Made by a program: the position numbers and the translations under genes. From Coenobita brevimanus (lineage: Eukaryota > Arthropoda > Malacostraca > Decapoda > Coenobitidae), in contig CM064667.1 in NCBI GenBank assembly GCA_032717465.1, positions 2,090,981 through 2,154,980 on the forward strand: a stretch of 64,000 nucleotides of DNA, in the 5' to 3' direction. Below, one piece after another: positions 1 through 11,943 of this stretch (its first letter is position 1; each line of letters begins with the position of its first letter). The notes under the pieces are model-generated. The model saw nothing but the letters and a program-made list of their open reading frames with translations. It did not search any database and had not been told where the DNA came from.

Positions 1-435
1 CAGTGTCTTGGCTAAAAGAAGTTGTCTCAGTTCAATAAAACTGTTGGAACAAATATTTAACTAAAAAATGCACCATTACCATACTGAAAGGTTTAGATTC
101 AACCACAAAATATTATCCACAGACAATTTAAATTGACTGTATTTAAAAACAGAGTATACTTGCATCTTGGCTGTAGGTGGTTCATCACAATTCAGTAAAA
201 TTGTTAGAAGAATGAATTATAAAAATGTAGAATATTGTACATCATCATACTGAAAGGTTTAATGGGTCCAAAGCACAAAAGGTTAAACTTCAGTAGTTTC
301 TTTAAATACACACTCACTCTTGTCAGATTATTTACTTCAGCATTATAGGAACCTCCAGTGATGAAGTGTATGAAAGCCACATTTAACTACTCTAGTTATC
401 TCTTGAAATCTTGGCTGTAGGTAAAAAAAAAAAAA

Positions 436-690
436 AATCTAATCTACTGCTGCCCCATGAGGGTAGGAGCCCGGGGCTAGGGAAGCTGGTCCTGACATTT
501 AAGATAAGAGTGACCAGCCTCACTCATCCCCGAGTGGCATTATGTGAGCAATAAACCCCAACCACTCCTTGGATATAAACCTTAACCGGCTCAATCCGAC
601 TGGAGCACCTTAATTACCCACTAAAACACCAGGTACCATAATTTGGTCATATGGTTACCATCCACCTATAATGCCATATATATATATATA
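436..690 (-). repeat. SINE-like repeat A' (copy 1), inverted partner of repeat A
   Basis: This sequence is the reverse complement of much of repeat A at 1955-2275 (shared blocks include the 'gcccggggctaggg', 'gatgagagtgaccagcc' and 'ggctcaatccgac' stretches). It is preceded by a poly-A run and ends in a short (TA)n. Equivalent copies lie at about 6339-6590, 14145-14400, 19975-20226 and 25760-26007, one per array unit. I do not see convincing A/B-box promoter motifs, so the SINE label is tentative. Confidence 0.6.
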
Positions 691-744
691 TAAGGCAGTT
701 TAAACAAAAATAAAAGTTATGTCTAAATCACAAACAAATTTAAC

Positions 745-1240
745 ATATGACCTATCATCAACATCATCATCATCTGGACCTCCTTTCTCACCCAAGGGCA
801 GGGTGAGGAGTAGTACCGTCCAGACAGCCCAAATTTACCAAGTCCAATAGGCCACGCCTCCATTCACTCACCATTCAAGCCCACAGAATCCTGGCTGTAT
901 CTGATACACAAAAACATTCACCACGTTCTGTAGCTTCACATAAACGTATCCGATAGAGAAACTTCATGTTAAAAAAGGGTGCCAGATCCCTGATCAGGCA
1001 CATCTCACAATATTCATCCAGCCAGCTCGATCTGTTGTCAGTCCCCTAGCCTTACCGACTTCCAAACCTCTATTCCTCAAACACTCATCCACCATATCTC
1101 TCCATCTTCTCCTTGGCCTACCTCGCCTCCTCCCTCCTGCAAATTCGCTCAGATATACCTTTTTCACCACTCTTTTGTTATCGATTATCTCCACATGACC
1201 ATACCATCTCAGTACACTCTCTTTGATTCTGGTGACCTTT
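745..1240 (-). mobile_element. LINE 3' fragment (RTE-like), array copy 1
   Basis: On the minus strand a 66-codon open frame (994-1194) carries GRPRRRWRDMVDECL followed by a W-containing end, the typical last residues of arthropod RTE-like LINE polyproteins after the reverse transcriptase. A 3' untranslated stretch and a (GAT)n tail at about 750-770 follow. The rest of the element is absent. Equivalent fragments occur in each unit with frames at 6898-7098, 14699-14899, 20497-20727 and 26310-26510, so the fragment predates array expansion. Confidence 0.7.
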
Positions 1241-1429
1241 AATAATGCATATTATGTATTGTAATGGATGCATAAAGATCCCAAGACAAGCTATTGGAAG
1301 TGAAATCACATCCTCAAACTCCTGACTCTGGCTACTGATTGCATACAGCAACTATAAACACAAGTAACCTTTATGGTTTTAGGCTGCTGGCAATACACAG
1401 GAATAATTTAACTTACAATTGCAACAAGC

Positions 1430-1605
1430 CTTAATCCTGTATGAGGTGACCAGAAACAAACTGCTTCCACACTGCCCTGTCCTTTGGCTGCCCTCTCTCC
1501 AACTCATATCCTCCATTTATCTTTACAATTCATCCTCCCATCTTATCCCTGGTCTCCCCCTCCACCTCATGCACAGTCTCTTGTTCTTCATCCTCCCCAC
1601 ATGGT
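1430..1605 (-). mobile_element. Second LINE C-terminal fragment, array copy 1
   Basis: Read on the minus strand this gives MKNKRLCMRWRGRPGIRWED, then MEDMSWREG and a stop-interrupted tail, which again matches the end of an RTE-like LINE polyprotein. It is shorter and more decayed than the fragment at 745-1240 and recurs in each array copy (near 7350-7520, 15130-15300, 20960-21140 and 26740-26925). Confidence 0.5.
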
Positions 1606-1624
1606 TAGTAATCTGTGTTCTTGA

Positions 1625-1837
1625 TTAACCCACCAGGTCACACAAAGTTATTCCAAACATGTTACAAAATTCCAGGATACTTGATACCTTAATTTTGTCG
1701 CAATCGTGGCAATGTCTGAGGTTATACACCGGCAAGTATTTGTAATGGTGCCTACCTATATAAGAGCAGGAACAAGCCAGAGTCAGGTCACACAAAGTTA
1801 TTCCTAACATGTCTCCTCCATCCTTCTTTCCTTCCAT
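1625..1837. repeat. 24-bp direct repeats flanking a 120-bp insert
   Basis: The string 'gtcacacaaagttattcc' plus neighbours occurs at about 1637 and again at about 1785, framing ~120 bp of unrelated sequence. It is present in every array unit. It may be an old insertion with target duplication or a local tandem duplication. A 70-codon minus-strand frame across it is open in all copies, but I see no domain. Confidence 0.45.
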
Positions 1838-1954
1838 CCTCTTCTGTCTTCCTTTACTTCATTGTTTCCTTGTCCTTCTGCCTACGGGTAACTTTACACT
1901 CCCTCTTGTGTCTTTCTTTACTTCATTCTTTCCTCTTCCTTCTGCCTGTGGGTG

Positions 1955-2275
1955 ACTCTACATTGAGTGACAACCCAAATGGTTTCCTGTACATCAGGAA
2001 ACCATTGACTACACTGGATGGTAAATATATAGCCAAATTTTGTCACCTGGTGGTTTAGTGAGTAATTATTGCACTCCAATCGGATTGAGCCGGTGAAGGT
2101 TTATATCCAAGGGGTGGTTGGGGTTGACTGTTCATGTAATACCACTCAGGGATGAGTGAGACTGGTCACTCTCATCTTAAATGTCAGGACCAACTGCCTA
2201 GCCCCGGGGCTCCTATGCTTCTCATGGGGCAATGTAGAATTGGATGATGAATGGATGGATGGATCTCGTTACAAG
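1955..2275 (+). repeat. SINE-like repeat A (copy 1) with 12-bp hairpin and (ATGG)n tail
   Basis: It starts near a perfect hairpin (AATGGTTTCCTG, 5-nt loop, CAGGAAACCATT) and ends in (ATGG)n. The first ~60 bp match the SINE family seen at 38813, 34518 and 47685, while the 3' part differs. Equivalents lie at about 7860-8170, 15640-15950, 21490-21800 and 27275-27585. With A' it forms an inverted pair about 1.3 kb apart. Confidence 0.6.
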
Positions 2276-2279
2276 AATG

Positions 2280-3360
2280 GTACGGTACAGTGAAAATGGA
2301 AAAGGTGTTAATTTTAGGCTAAGTTAGATTAACAACTGTAGTGTAATAATAGTTGTGCACTGAGACAAACTATTATTCTGACATTTTTTGAAGCCTTTGT
2401 GGATCTATTTTACATTGACTTATTCAGGCCATCACAAGAAACTAATGGGAAACTGTCTGGCTTTAGCAGTGTTGTGTCTGAAAGCAAACATTTTATGTCC
2501 CACCGTGAATGGCCTCGGTAAAAATTCAATGTGATGTGGTTAAAAGCTGCTTTATTTTTGCCAGCACACATCAGTGACTTAGTATGAATTTACTACTTGT
2601 AATAGCTTTAGACAATTGTCCTCCTGATGCAATGGATAATAGATATTGACATAATGGAGCATTTAGAAAAAGATCCACTGACCCAGCTCTACTCATGTCT
2701 GTGTCTAAGAAACATGCTGAGCATTAAGCACAAGTCTGTCTTCATATATTATTATAGCTCTAACCTGGGATTAAAAAAGGGGGGGGGGAATGATAATCCC
2801 CTCACACACACAACCTTATGTAAAAATGTGCTGTACATAATCACTGTAGTCCATATACCATTTACAACATTTATTTGTACAAAACACACCTACAGTATTT
2901 GCATGACCACCTTCTACCTATGGTCAATAAATAAAACGTTAGCCAGTGATGATATGATGGATGTTGGAAGCAGTGAGTTGGGGAGCTTGGATAAGAGGGA
3001 GAGTGGATTGCTGCAGCCTGGTAGGAAGAGAGAAACTGTGTTACTAGAGTAATGAACAGAATATCTACATAGGAAGAGATTTAAGGAAGTTAACTGACGG
3101 CAATATGGGCCATAGTGTTTTAGTACAGCATGAAAAACATCCTATTATAAAGATCAGCATGATGGTAGTATTTCTTATTGTGCTGATCATAAATAAATGA
3201 TCATCAGCACAAGAAATATTGCCATTATATTCATCATCTTTATCAATATGATGTTTTTCCTGCTGTCGTAGTCCCAGGCTTCTCTGAAGGTGAACCAGTG
3301 AACTACAAGCTCTTATCTTGCAGTCAATCCTCCTCCTGTCAGGGGATAACAAGACTGGGT
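2280..3360. other. Unique block of array unit, no clear gene
   Basis: This stretch is non-repetitive outside the array. It contains short open frames on both strands, for example a plus-strand frame ending NKTLASDDMMDVGSSELGSL and a minus-strand frame containing SPDRRRIDCKIRACSS. Both change by amino-acid substitutions between copies, and a plus-strand frame crossing 3276-3400 is stopped in copies 1, 4 and 5 but open in 3. None could be assigned a family. A near-perfect hairpin lies at about 3178-3212. A minus-strand AATAAA at about 2869 could serve the gene tail ending at 3367. Confidence 0.4.
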
Positions 3361-3366
3361 ACATGG

Positions 3367-3407
3367 TTAAATTAGTGCCACTGCATGAAGGCATCCCTCT
3401 ATACCAT
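3367..3407 (-). CDS. Candidate terminal exon B, array copy 1
   Basis: On the minus strand a strong acceptor (T-rich tract ending GTTGTATCCAG) precedes 41 nt that, entered in phase 1, read (D)GIEGCLHAVALI and then TAA. The upstream exon A at 4596 also leaves in phase 1. The 41-nt length and the stop are the same in all five array copies. This is the proposed C-terminus of an unidentified membrane protein, an inference from splice phase only. Confidence 0.4.
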
Positions 3408-3879
3408 CTGGATACAACAAAATAACAAAATCCTGCTTAGATGCTTTCTGGTTCTGGATCTCACCTGATCTTTTTGTGGAGTTAGGGTAGTAAGGATGAA
3501 AAAAACAATAATAGTAATCATCTCAACCCTAACTGAAAAAATTATTGGGTGAGTGGTAGGATTGGGGGAGGAGGGTTGACTAAGGCCTATATTCTCCTCA
3601 GTTGCAGAAACTGCCTAATATATTTCTTAAGTGATTATTCTGCTATTACGCCTTACTATCCTCTCGAGTCATTTAAATTATTACAATACCTCCATACTCA
3701 GCATACATGACATACCATAGAATCTGATAGTAACCAGCCCTATCCAAAAACAATTAGGAAAGGAAAAGATGCCAGGCAGCTTCCTTAGCTGACAAGAATA
3801 TGGCCCTAGGAGTTACAATAATACATCTAATGCTATTTTGTTCTCTACACAGGCAGCTAGTGGTACTCAGTTCCAACGA

Positions 3880-4063
3880 GGCAATGGTTGCCAGCCTCAC
3901 TTGCCCACCCCACAGATGTAACCCTTACAGTGTCCATCCAGCTGGAGCACCTTAACCCACTAAACCACCACCCACCATAGCAAATGACACGGCATATAGC
4001 AAACCTTTTCACTTGTCACTCTCAGGGGGACATCATGAGAGATAGAGATAGATAGATAGATAA

Positions 4064-4131
<68 letters not shown>

Positions 4132-4440
4132 CATCAAGGAGACAGGGAAGGATGGGGACATCAAGTTAAGAGAGGAGGGATGGGGACTACAAGTAGATGG
4201 AGTGGTGGTGGTAAGGCTAGGAACATCAAGGAGACGGGGAGATGGGGAGTACGTCAAATGGGGGGAGGAGGGGACAACATCAGGAAGAACAGAGAGAAGG
4301 GGGGGAGGCACTACACTGGATGGGGGAAGAGAGAGGGGCACTATCAAGTGGGAGGTGGGGGAAGGGGTTAGGATAGAGATAAGGGGGCAAGGGAAAAAGG
4401 ATGACCACCTTCACCTTCCACTATTATAATTATTATTTTA
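3880..4440. repeat. Degenerate SINE-like stretch with GATA/GA microsatellite (copy 1)
   Basis: The stretch 3880-4030 ('accaccacccaccatagcaa', 'cacttgtcac') resembles the minus-strand SINE at 34518. It is followed by (GATA)n then (GA)n at about 4043-4128, then a purine-rich block and 'caccttccactattataatt'. Equivalents with varying microsatellite length lie near 11640-12250, 17560-18080, 23400-23890 and 29180-29414. Confidence 0.45.
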
Positions 4441-4595
4441 TGATAAATACGGTATTGTACAACCACCATTACTACCAATATTACAACTTTCACAAACAAG
4501 ACAAATGATATAGAAAGAATAATTTTTAATCAGCTGGACATAAAATGTATTTTACTTAGAATTAAAACAACTGTAACATTCAGTATATTATTTAC

Positions 4596-4844
4596 CTTCG
4601 GTATCAAGAAGGGTGAGTATGAAGGCACACTTTGGTGTCAACTAGCAGTCTGTCTCACCCTTAACGTAGTAGATCACTTGTCCTCACACCTCTGTTGTGA
4701 ATGGGATCAAATGATTAACTCTGGTTGGTAGGATAACTTTTAGAACAAAACTGGTTAAAAATGAAATAACAAAACCGTTAAAAATGAGTCCACCAACCAT
4801 TACACAACCCTTCACTGCCCCATCAACAGCACAGGTGCCTGGGG
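4596..4844 (-). pseudogene. Exon A of a membrane protein gene, array copy 1 (stop codon)
   Basis: A 249-nt minus-strand exon candidate with acceptor ...CTGTGTAG and donor GAAG|GTAAAT, phase 1 at both ends. The encoded ~82 residues start with a Cys-containing stretch (PGTCAVDGAVKGC), then a hydrophobic segment (VMVGGLIFNGFVISFLTSFV) that would span a membrane, then KVILPTRVNHLIPFTTEV and, in intact copies, RGQVIYYVKGETDCQLTPKC. Two or three Cys in the C-terminal part would suit an extracellular side. Here the Arg codon CGA of intact copies is TGA, a CpG-type transition, so this copy is stopped at residue ~57. I do not recognise the family. Confidence 0.5.
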
Positions 4845-4849
4845 CTACA

Positions 4850-5178
4850 CAGCTTAGTCCAGACTGAATTATGAGGCAAGTGACCAATTCCTCTTCCTTG
4901 AATGAGGCAAGTGTTGGCAGTGAGGGAAGAGGAGGAGGCTGGAACTGAGAAAGGAGGTGACGAGAATGAAGAGGAAGTGGAGGAAGAGGCCGGCACTATG
5001 AGAAAAGGAGAGGGTGGAGCTGGCATTGAGAGAGGAGAATAATTGAGGAAGAAGGGGATGGCAATGTGATAGAAAGAAAGGAGGAGGAGTACTGAGCTGG
5101 CACACACACAGAACTGAGGAGGAAGAGGCTGGTACAGAGATGGAGAGGAGAGGAGAGGAGGAGGAGGAAGAAGGAGCT

Positions 5179-5213
<35 letters not shown>

Positions 5214-5591
5214 GGGCACTATGAAATAAGGGGGAGGAAGACTAGGAGGCTACAAGTGAGAGAGGGAGGAGGGAGCAGGAGGTGTAAGGGAAGGGCACTG
5301 AGAAAGGAGGGAGTGAAGAGTAAGGGAAGTGCACTGAGGAAGGGGCAAAGTGTAAGGGAAGTGCACTGGGAAAGGAGGAGTGAGGAGTAAGGGAAATGCA
5401 CTGAGAAAGGAGGAGGAGGAGGAGGAGAAGGCTGCAAATGAGAGAGAGAAGGGGGGGGGAGGAGAAGGCTGCAAATGAGAGAGAGAAGGGGGGGGGAGGA
5501 GAATAAGTCTCTCTGACAGATAGAGGGTTGTGGGGGAGGGGAGAAAGGGACTGGCACTGAAAAAGAAAGAAAAGGGAAGGAAATTACTAAC

Positions 5592-5641
<50 letters not shown>

Positions 5642-5700
5642 AGGAGGAGGAGGAGGAGGAAGAGGAAGAGGCTGGCACAGGAAGGAAAAGCACTGACAAC
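4850..5700. repeat. Purine-rich block of array unit, copy 1
   Basis: The plus strand is almost only G and A: imperfect GAGGA repeats, (GA)n at about 5181-5210 and 5598-5638, and a ~55-bp reiterated motif 'aagggaagtgcactgagaaa'. Long apparent reading frames here on either strand are low-complexity artefacts. Equivalents lie at about 12665-13500, 18510-19320 and 24300-25120. Confidence 0.8.
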
Positions 5701-6310
5701 TGTTACTGAAAAGTTACCAGTAAAGAAGTGTCAATTCTAAGATCAGTTGATAAAAAATGTTCATTATGTGGGTACCAACAAAATATTATTCCTGACCCTT
5801 TCAATATGATGTCTTTAAAATATTTATTTGCTTTATCCACAGACAATATACATTAACTGTAATTTACTTTGAAGATAGTACTGTACTAGCAGTGTCTTGG
5901 CTAAAAGAAGTTGTCTCAGTTCAATAAAACTGTTGGAACAAATATTTAACTAAAAAATGCACCATTACCATACTGAAAGGTTTAGATTCAGCAACAAAAT
6001 ATTATCCACAGACAATTTAAATTGACTGTATTATTAAAGAGAGTATACTTGTATCTTGGCTGTAGGTGGGTCATCACAATTCAGTAAAATTGTTAGAAGA
6101 ATGAATTATAAAAATATAGAATATTGTACATCATCATACTGAAAGGTTTAATGGGTCCAAAGCACAAAAGGTTAAACTTTTGTAGTTTCTTTAAATACAC
6201 ACTCACTCTTGTCAGATTATTTACTTCAGCATTATAGGAACCTCCAGTGATGAAGTGTATGAAAGCCACATTTAACTACTCTAGTTATCTCTTGATATCT
6301 TGGCTGTAGG

Positions 6311-6341
<31 letters not shown>

Positions 6342-9269
6342 AATTTATTGCTGCCCTATGAGGGTAGGATCCCGGGGCTAGGGAAGCTGGTCCTGACATT
6401 TAAGATGAGAGTGACCAGCCTCACTCATCCCGGAGTGGCATTATGTGAGCAATAAACACCAACCACCCCTTGGATATAAACCTTAACCGGCTCAATCCGA
6501 CTGGAGCAACTTAATTACCCACTAAAACACCAGGCACCATAATTTGGTTATATGGTTACCATCCACCTATAATGCCATATATATAAGGCAGTTTTAAACA
6601 AAAATAAAAGTTTTGTCTAAACCACAAACAAATTTAACATATGACCTATCATCATCATCATCATCATCATCATCATCTAGACCTCCTTTCCCACTCAAGG
6701 GCAGGGTGAGGAGTAGTAACATCCAGACAGCCCAAATGTGCCAAGTCCAATAGGCCGCGCCTCCATTCAGTCACCATTCAAGCCCACAGAATCCTGGCTG
6801 TATCTGATACCCCAAAAACATTCACCACGTTCTGTAGCTTCACATAAATGTATCCGAAAGAGACACTTCATGTTAAAAAGGAGTGCCAAATCCCTAATCA
6901 GGCACATCTGACAATATTCATCCAGCCAGCTCGATCTGTTGTCAGTTCCCTAGCCTCACCGACTTCCAAACCTCTCTTCCTCAAACACTCATCCACCATA
7001 TCTCTCCACCTTCTCCTTGGCCTACCTCGCCTCCTCCCTCCTTCAAATTCGCTCAGATATACCTTTTTCACCACGCTATTGTTATCGATTATCTCCACAT
7101 GACCATACCATCTCAGTACACTCTCTTTGATTCTGGTGACCTTTAATAATGTATATTATGTATTGTAATGGATGCATAAAGATCCCAAGATAAGCTATTG
7201 GAAGTGAAATCACATCCTCAAACTCCTGACTCTGGCTACTGATTGCATTCAACAATTATAAACACAAGTAACCTTTATGGTTTTAGGCTGATGGCAATAC
7301 ACAGGAATAATTTAACTTACAATTACCACAACCCTTAATCCTGTATGGGATGACCAGAAACAAACTGCGTCCACACTGCTCTGTCCTTTGTCTGCCCTCT
7401 CTCCAACTCATATCCTCCATTTATCTTTACAATTCATCCTCCCATCTTATCTCTGGTTTCCTCCTCCACCCTATGCACAGTCTCTTGTTCTTCATCCTCC
7501 CCACATGGTTAGTAATCTGTGTTCTTGATTAACCCACCAAGTCACACAAAGTTATTCCAAACATGTTAAAAAATTCCAGGATACTTGATACCTTAATTTT
7601 GTTGCAAACATGGCAATGTCTGAGGTTATACACCGGCAAGTATTTATAATGGTGCCTACCTATATAACAGCATGAACAAGCCAGAGTCAGGTCACACAAA
7701 GTTATTCCTAACATGTCTCCTCCATCCTTCTTTCCTTCCATCCTCTTCTGTCCTCCTTTACTTCATTCTTTCCTTGTCCTTCTGCCTACGGGTAACATTA
7801 AACTCCCTCTTCTGTCTTTCTTTACTTCATTCTTTCCTCCTCCTTCTGCCTGTGGGTGACTCTACATTGAGTGACAAGCCAAATGGTTTCCTGTACATCA
7901 GGAAACCATTGACTACAATGGATGGTAACCATATAACCAAATTTTGGCACCTGGTGGTCTAGTGAGTAATTATTGCACTCCAATCGGATTGAGCCTGTGA
8001 AGGTTTATATCCAAGGGGTGGTTGGGGTTGACTGCTCATGTAATACCACTCAGGGATGAGTGAGGCTGGTCACTCTCATCTTAAATGTCAGGACCAACTG
8101 CCTAGCCCCGGAGCTCCTATGCTTCTCATGGGGCAATGTAGAATTGGATGATGAATGGATGGATGGATCTCGTTACAAGAATGGTACGGTACAGTGAAAA
8201 TGGAAAAGATGTTAATTTTAGGCCAAGTTAGAGTAAAAACTGTTTAGTAATAATAGTTGTGCACTGAGACAAACTATTATTCTGACAGTCTTTGAAGCCT
8301 TTGTGGATCTATTTTACATTAACTTATTCAGGCCATCACAAGAAACTAATGGGAAACTGTCTGGCTTTAGCAGTGTTGTGTCTGAAAGCAAACATTTTAT
8401 GTCCCACAGTGAATGGCCTCGGTAAAAAATCAATGTGAAGTGGTTGAAAGCTGCTTTATTTTTTTGCCAGCACACATCAGTGACTTAGTATGAATTTACT
8501 ACTTGTAATAGCTTTAGACAATTGTCCTCCTGATGCAATGGATAATAGATATTGACATAATGGAGCATTTAGAAAAAAATCCACTGACCCAGCTCTACTC
8601 ATGTCTGTGTCTAAGAAACATGCTGAGCATTAAGCACAAGTCTGTCTTCATATATGAATTACAGCTCTAACCTGGGATTTAAAAAAGGGGGGGGGAATGA
8701 TAATCCCCACACACACACAACCTTATGTAAAAATGTGCTGTACATAATCACTGTAGTCCATATACCATATACAACATTTATTTTAAAAAAACACACCTAC
8801 AATATTTGCATGATCACCTTCTACCTATGGTCAATAAATAAAACGTTAGCCAGTGATGATATGATGGATGTTTGAAGCAGTGAGTTGGGGAGCTTGGATA
8901 ACAGGGAGAGTGGGTTGCTGCAGCCTGGTAGGAAGAAAGAAAATGTGTTACTAGAGTAATGAACAGAATATCTACTTAGGAAGAGATGCAAGGAAGTTAA
9001 CTGACGGCAATATGAGCCCTAGTGTTTTAGTACAGCATGAAAAACATACTGTTATAAAGATCAGCATGATGGTAGTATTTCTTGTGCGATCATAAATAAA
9101 TGATCATCAGCACAAGAAATATTGCCATGATATTCATCATCTTTATCAATATGATGTTTTTCCTGCTGTCGTAGTCCCAGGCTTCTCTGAAGGTGAACCA
9201 GTGAACTACAAGCTCTTATCTTGCAGTCAATCCTCCTCCTGTCATTTGATAACAAGACTGGGTACATGG

Positions 9270-9310
9270 TTATATCAGTGTCACTGCATGAAGGCATCCC
9301 TCTGTACCAT
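9270..9310 (-). CDS. Candidate terminal exon B, array copy 2
   Basis: Same 41-nt exon as at 3367-3407, reading (D)GTEGCLHAVTLI and stop. It has two amino-acid changes against copy 1, with acceptor, phase and stop kept. The LINE at 9716-11604 sits in the proposed intron between this exon and exon A at 12413. Confidence 0.4.
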
Positions 9311-9715
9311 CTGGATATAACAAAATAACAAAATCCTGCTTAGATGCTTTCTGGTTCTGGATCCCACATGATCTTTTGGTGGAGTTAAGGTAGTATGGAT
9401 GAAATAAACAATAATAGTAATCATCTCAACCCTAACTGAAAAAATTATTGGGTGAGTGGTAGGATTGGGGGAGGAGGGTTGACTAAGGCCCATATTCTCC
9501 TCAGTTGCAAAAACTGCCTAATATCTTTCTTAAGTGATTATTCTGCTATTACGCCTTACTATCCTCTCGAGTCATTTAAATTATTACAATACCTCCATAC
9601 TCAGCATACATGACATACCGTACAAACTGATAGTAACCAGCCCTATCCAAAAACAATTAGGAAAGGAAATGATGCCAGGCAGCTTACTTAGCTGACAAGA
9701 ATATGGCCCTAAGAG

Positions 9716-11604
9716 ATATCTATCTATCTATCTATATACCTAGGCTGCTTCCCCCAAGGAAAGGGAGGTAGCCGAGACAGGACGACACACTCCCCATTTA
9801 CTCATCCATTCAAAAACATTCATTCGCATCTTAGCCCCAAAGGGGAGAACGGACAGATCCTCACCGCACCACACCGCACAAGGGTCAACTGCGCAATGCA
9901 ACCAGTGACATCCGCAGCAGGGCCCGACAGCAGAACTGCCGCATCATAACAAACCCATCCCCTTACCCGCACCTGACCTGACTAGCTGATCAGACCAAAT
10001 GCGGGAGGATATCCCCTCAGGGCTGCGTCATCACTTATTCGTTCACAATTTCTCTCCATTTATTTCTGTCACGCACAGCCACTCTTCCTTGCTCAACAGA
10101 CATCCCTCTCTCATCCAACGCTCTCTTCACACTGTCCATCCATCCTATTCGTGGTCTTCCTCTCAGCCTTACACCTCTCACATCAGATCTAGTTATCTTT
10201 TTCACCAATCGATCCTTATCCATTCTCTCCATATGCCCAAACCATCGCAACACCCTCTGCTCAACTCTACCAGCCATCTCCCGAACAACACCAGTTCTCC
10301 TTCGCACTTCATCATTTTGCACCCGATCCATATGCGTCACTCCACACATACTCCTCAGACACCTCATCTCCATTACATTCAAACTTTTCCTCTCTGCTAC
10401 ACCCATATTCCGTGTTTCAGCCCCATATAACGCAGTCGGTACCACAACACCCTCATACAGCCTTCTCTTTACATCCATTCTAAGCGAACGACATTTAAAC
10501 ACTTTTTTTATTCCTCCCAGTACCTTTCCTACTTCATTTATTCTAAACTTCACTTCTGCATCTATTCTTCCATCCACAGCAACATGTGACCCTAGATATG
10601 TAAAACAATCTACCTCCTCAAGCAACTCACCATTCAAAACTATATTCATTCCCCTACCATCTATCAACCTCGTACACTTCATCACTTTACTCTTATTCTC
10701 ATTTACTTTCAATTTTCTCCTTTCACACACCCTTCCAAACTCCTCTACCAACGTCTCAATCTCTCCTCTGAATCAGTCACCAGTGCAGTATCATCTGCAA
10801 ACAGCAGCTGCTTCAGATTCCACTCTCCACCATCAACATTCACCAGACTCAGACCTCCGCCAAAAACTCTTGCATTCACCTCCCTTACAACACCATCCAT
10901 GTAAATATTAAACAACCAAGGCGACATCACACATTCCTGTCGCAGCCCCACTCTCACGGGAAACCAATCACTCACAGCATTTCCCACTCTTACACACGCT
11001 CTACTATTTACATAAAAACTTTTCACCCCTTTTAGTAACCTACCATCAAGTCCATACAATCTTAAAACAATCCACAAAGCCTCCCTATCAATTCTATCAT
11101 ACGCTTTCTCTAAATCCATAAATGCCCAAAACACATCCTTGCCTTTCGCTAAATACTTTTCACACACTTGTCTCACAGCAAACACCTGATCAACGCATCC
11201 CCTCCCTCTCCTAAAGCCACACTGCTCATCACCAATCACTTCCTCTGTACCCTCTCTAACTCTCATAATTAACACTCTACCATACACCTTACCTACAACA
11301 CTCAACAGACTTATACCCCTGAAGCTAGTACATTCATACTTATCACCCATGCCTTTATACAACGGGACCACACAAGCACTTGCCCAGTCAATTGGCACCA
11401 TACCTTTCACAAAGTACACATTCAACAATCTTACTAACCAGTCAACAATAGTCACTCCACCACCCTTCAGGCATTCCACAGCACACCCATCCATACCTGC
11501 AGCTTTCCCTGTTTTCAACTCCTTTACTTCCTTCTCCACTTCCTCCTTCGTGATCAAAGAATCATTTAACTCTCCCAACACATTTATTCCTTGCACCCTT
11601 ATAC
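9716..11604 (-). mobile_element. 5'-truncated RTE-like LINE inserted in array copy 2
   Basis: A minus-strand non-LTR retrotransposon present only in copy 2. Minus frames cover 10745-11604 and 10035-10751. The reverse transcriptase fingers and palm are visible: FRGISLLSVVGKVYGRV, EQCGFRRGRGCVDQV, the first catalytic Asp in AFMDLEKAYDR, VGLRQECVMSPWLFN (Glu where relatives usually have Gly), and the FADD active-site box in LLFADDTALV. The C-terminal part has LRWFGHMERM and GRPRIGWMD. A one-base frameshift near 10748 separates the two frames, so this copy is dead. The endonuclease end is missing (5' truncation near 11604). The 3' end at 9716-9735 is a short (GATA)n on the minus strand. Compared with copies 1 and 3, about 10 bp of target is missing and no duplication is seen. 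Confidence 0.88.
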
Positions 11605-11847
11605 ATCTAATGCTATTTTGTTCTCTACACAGGCAGCTGGAGGTACTCAGTGCCAACGAGGCAATGGTTATCAGCCTCATTTGCCCACCCCTCAGATGTA
11701 ACCCTTACAGTGTCCATCCAGCTGGAGCACCTTAACCCACTAAACCACCACCCATCATAGCAAATGACACAGCATATAGCAAACCATTTCACTTGTCACT
11801 CAGGGGAACTTCATGAGTGAGTGAGTGAGATAGATAGATAGATAGAT

Positions 11848-11943
<96 letters not shown>

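Larger units (their letters stand above)
1..5889 (+). repeat. Macrosatellite unit, copy 1
   Basis: This is the first full copy of the array unit. The sequence at 1 (cagtgtcttggctaaaagaa) recurs at 5890, 13705, 19529 and 25322, and everything between follows in the same order in each copy. The order is: AT-rich start, poly-A, inverted repeat A' (436-690), LINE tail (745-1240), second LINE tail (1430-1605), repeat A (1955-2275), a unique block, a GATA/GA microsatellite, a minus-strand exon, and a purine-rich block. Unit borders are arbitrary. The array probably continues to the left of the window, because position 1 falls inside the repeat. Confidence 0.93.

Noticed and set aside
3276..3480. 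Plus-strand exon reading PGFSEGEPVNYKLLSCSQSS after a good acceptor
   Set aside because: Stopped in copies 1, 4 and 5 (TTAAATTAG) and antisense to the better supported terminal exon B; kept only as a note.
9999..10430. 143-codon plus frame
   Set aside because: Antisense shadow of the LINE reverse-transcriptase frame, which has clear motifs on the minus strand.
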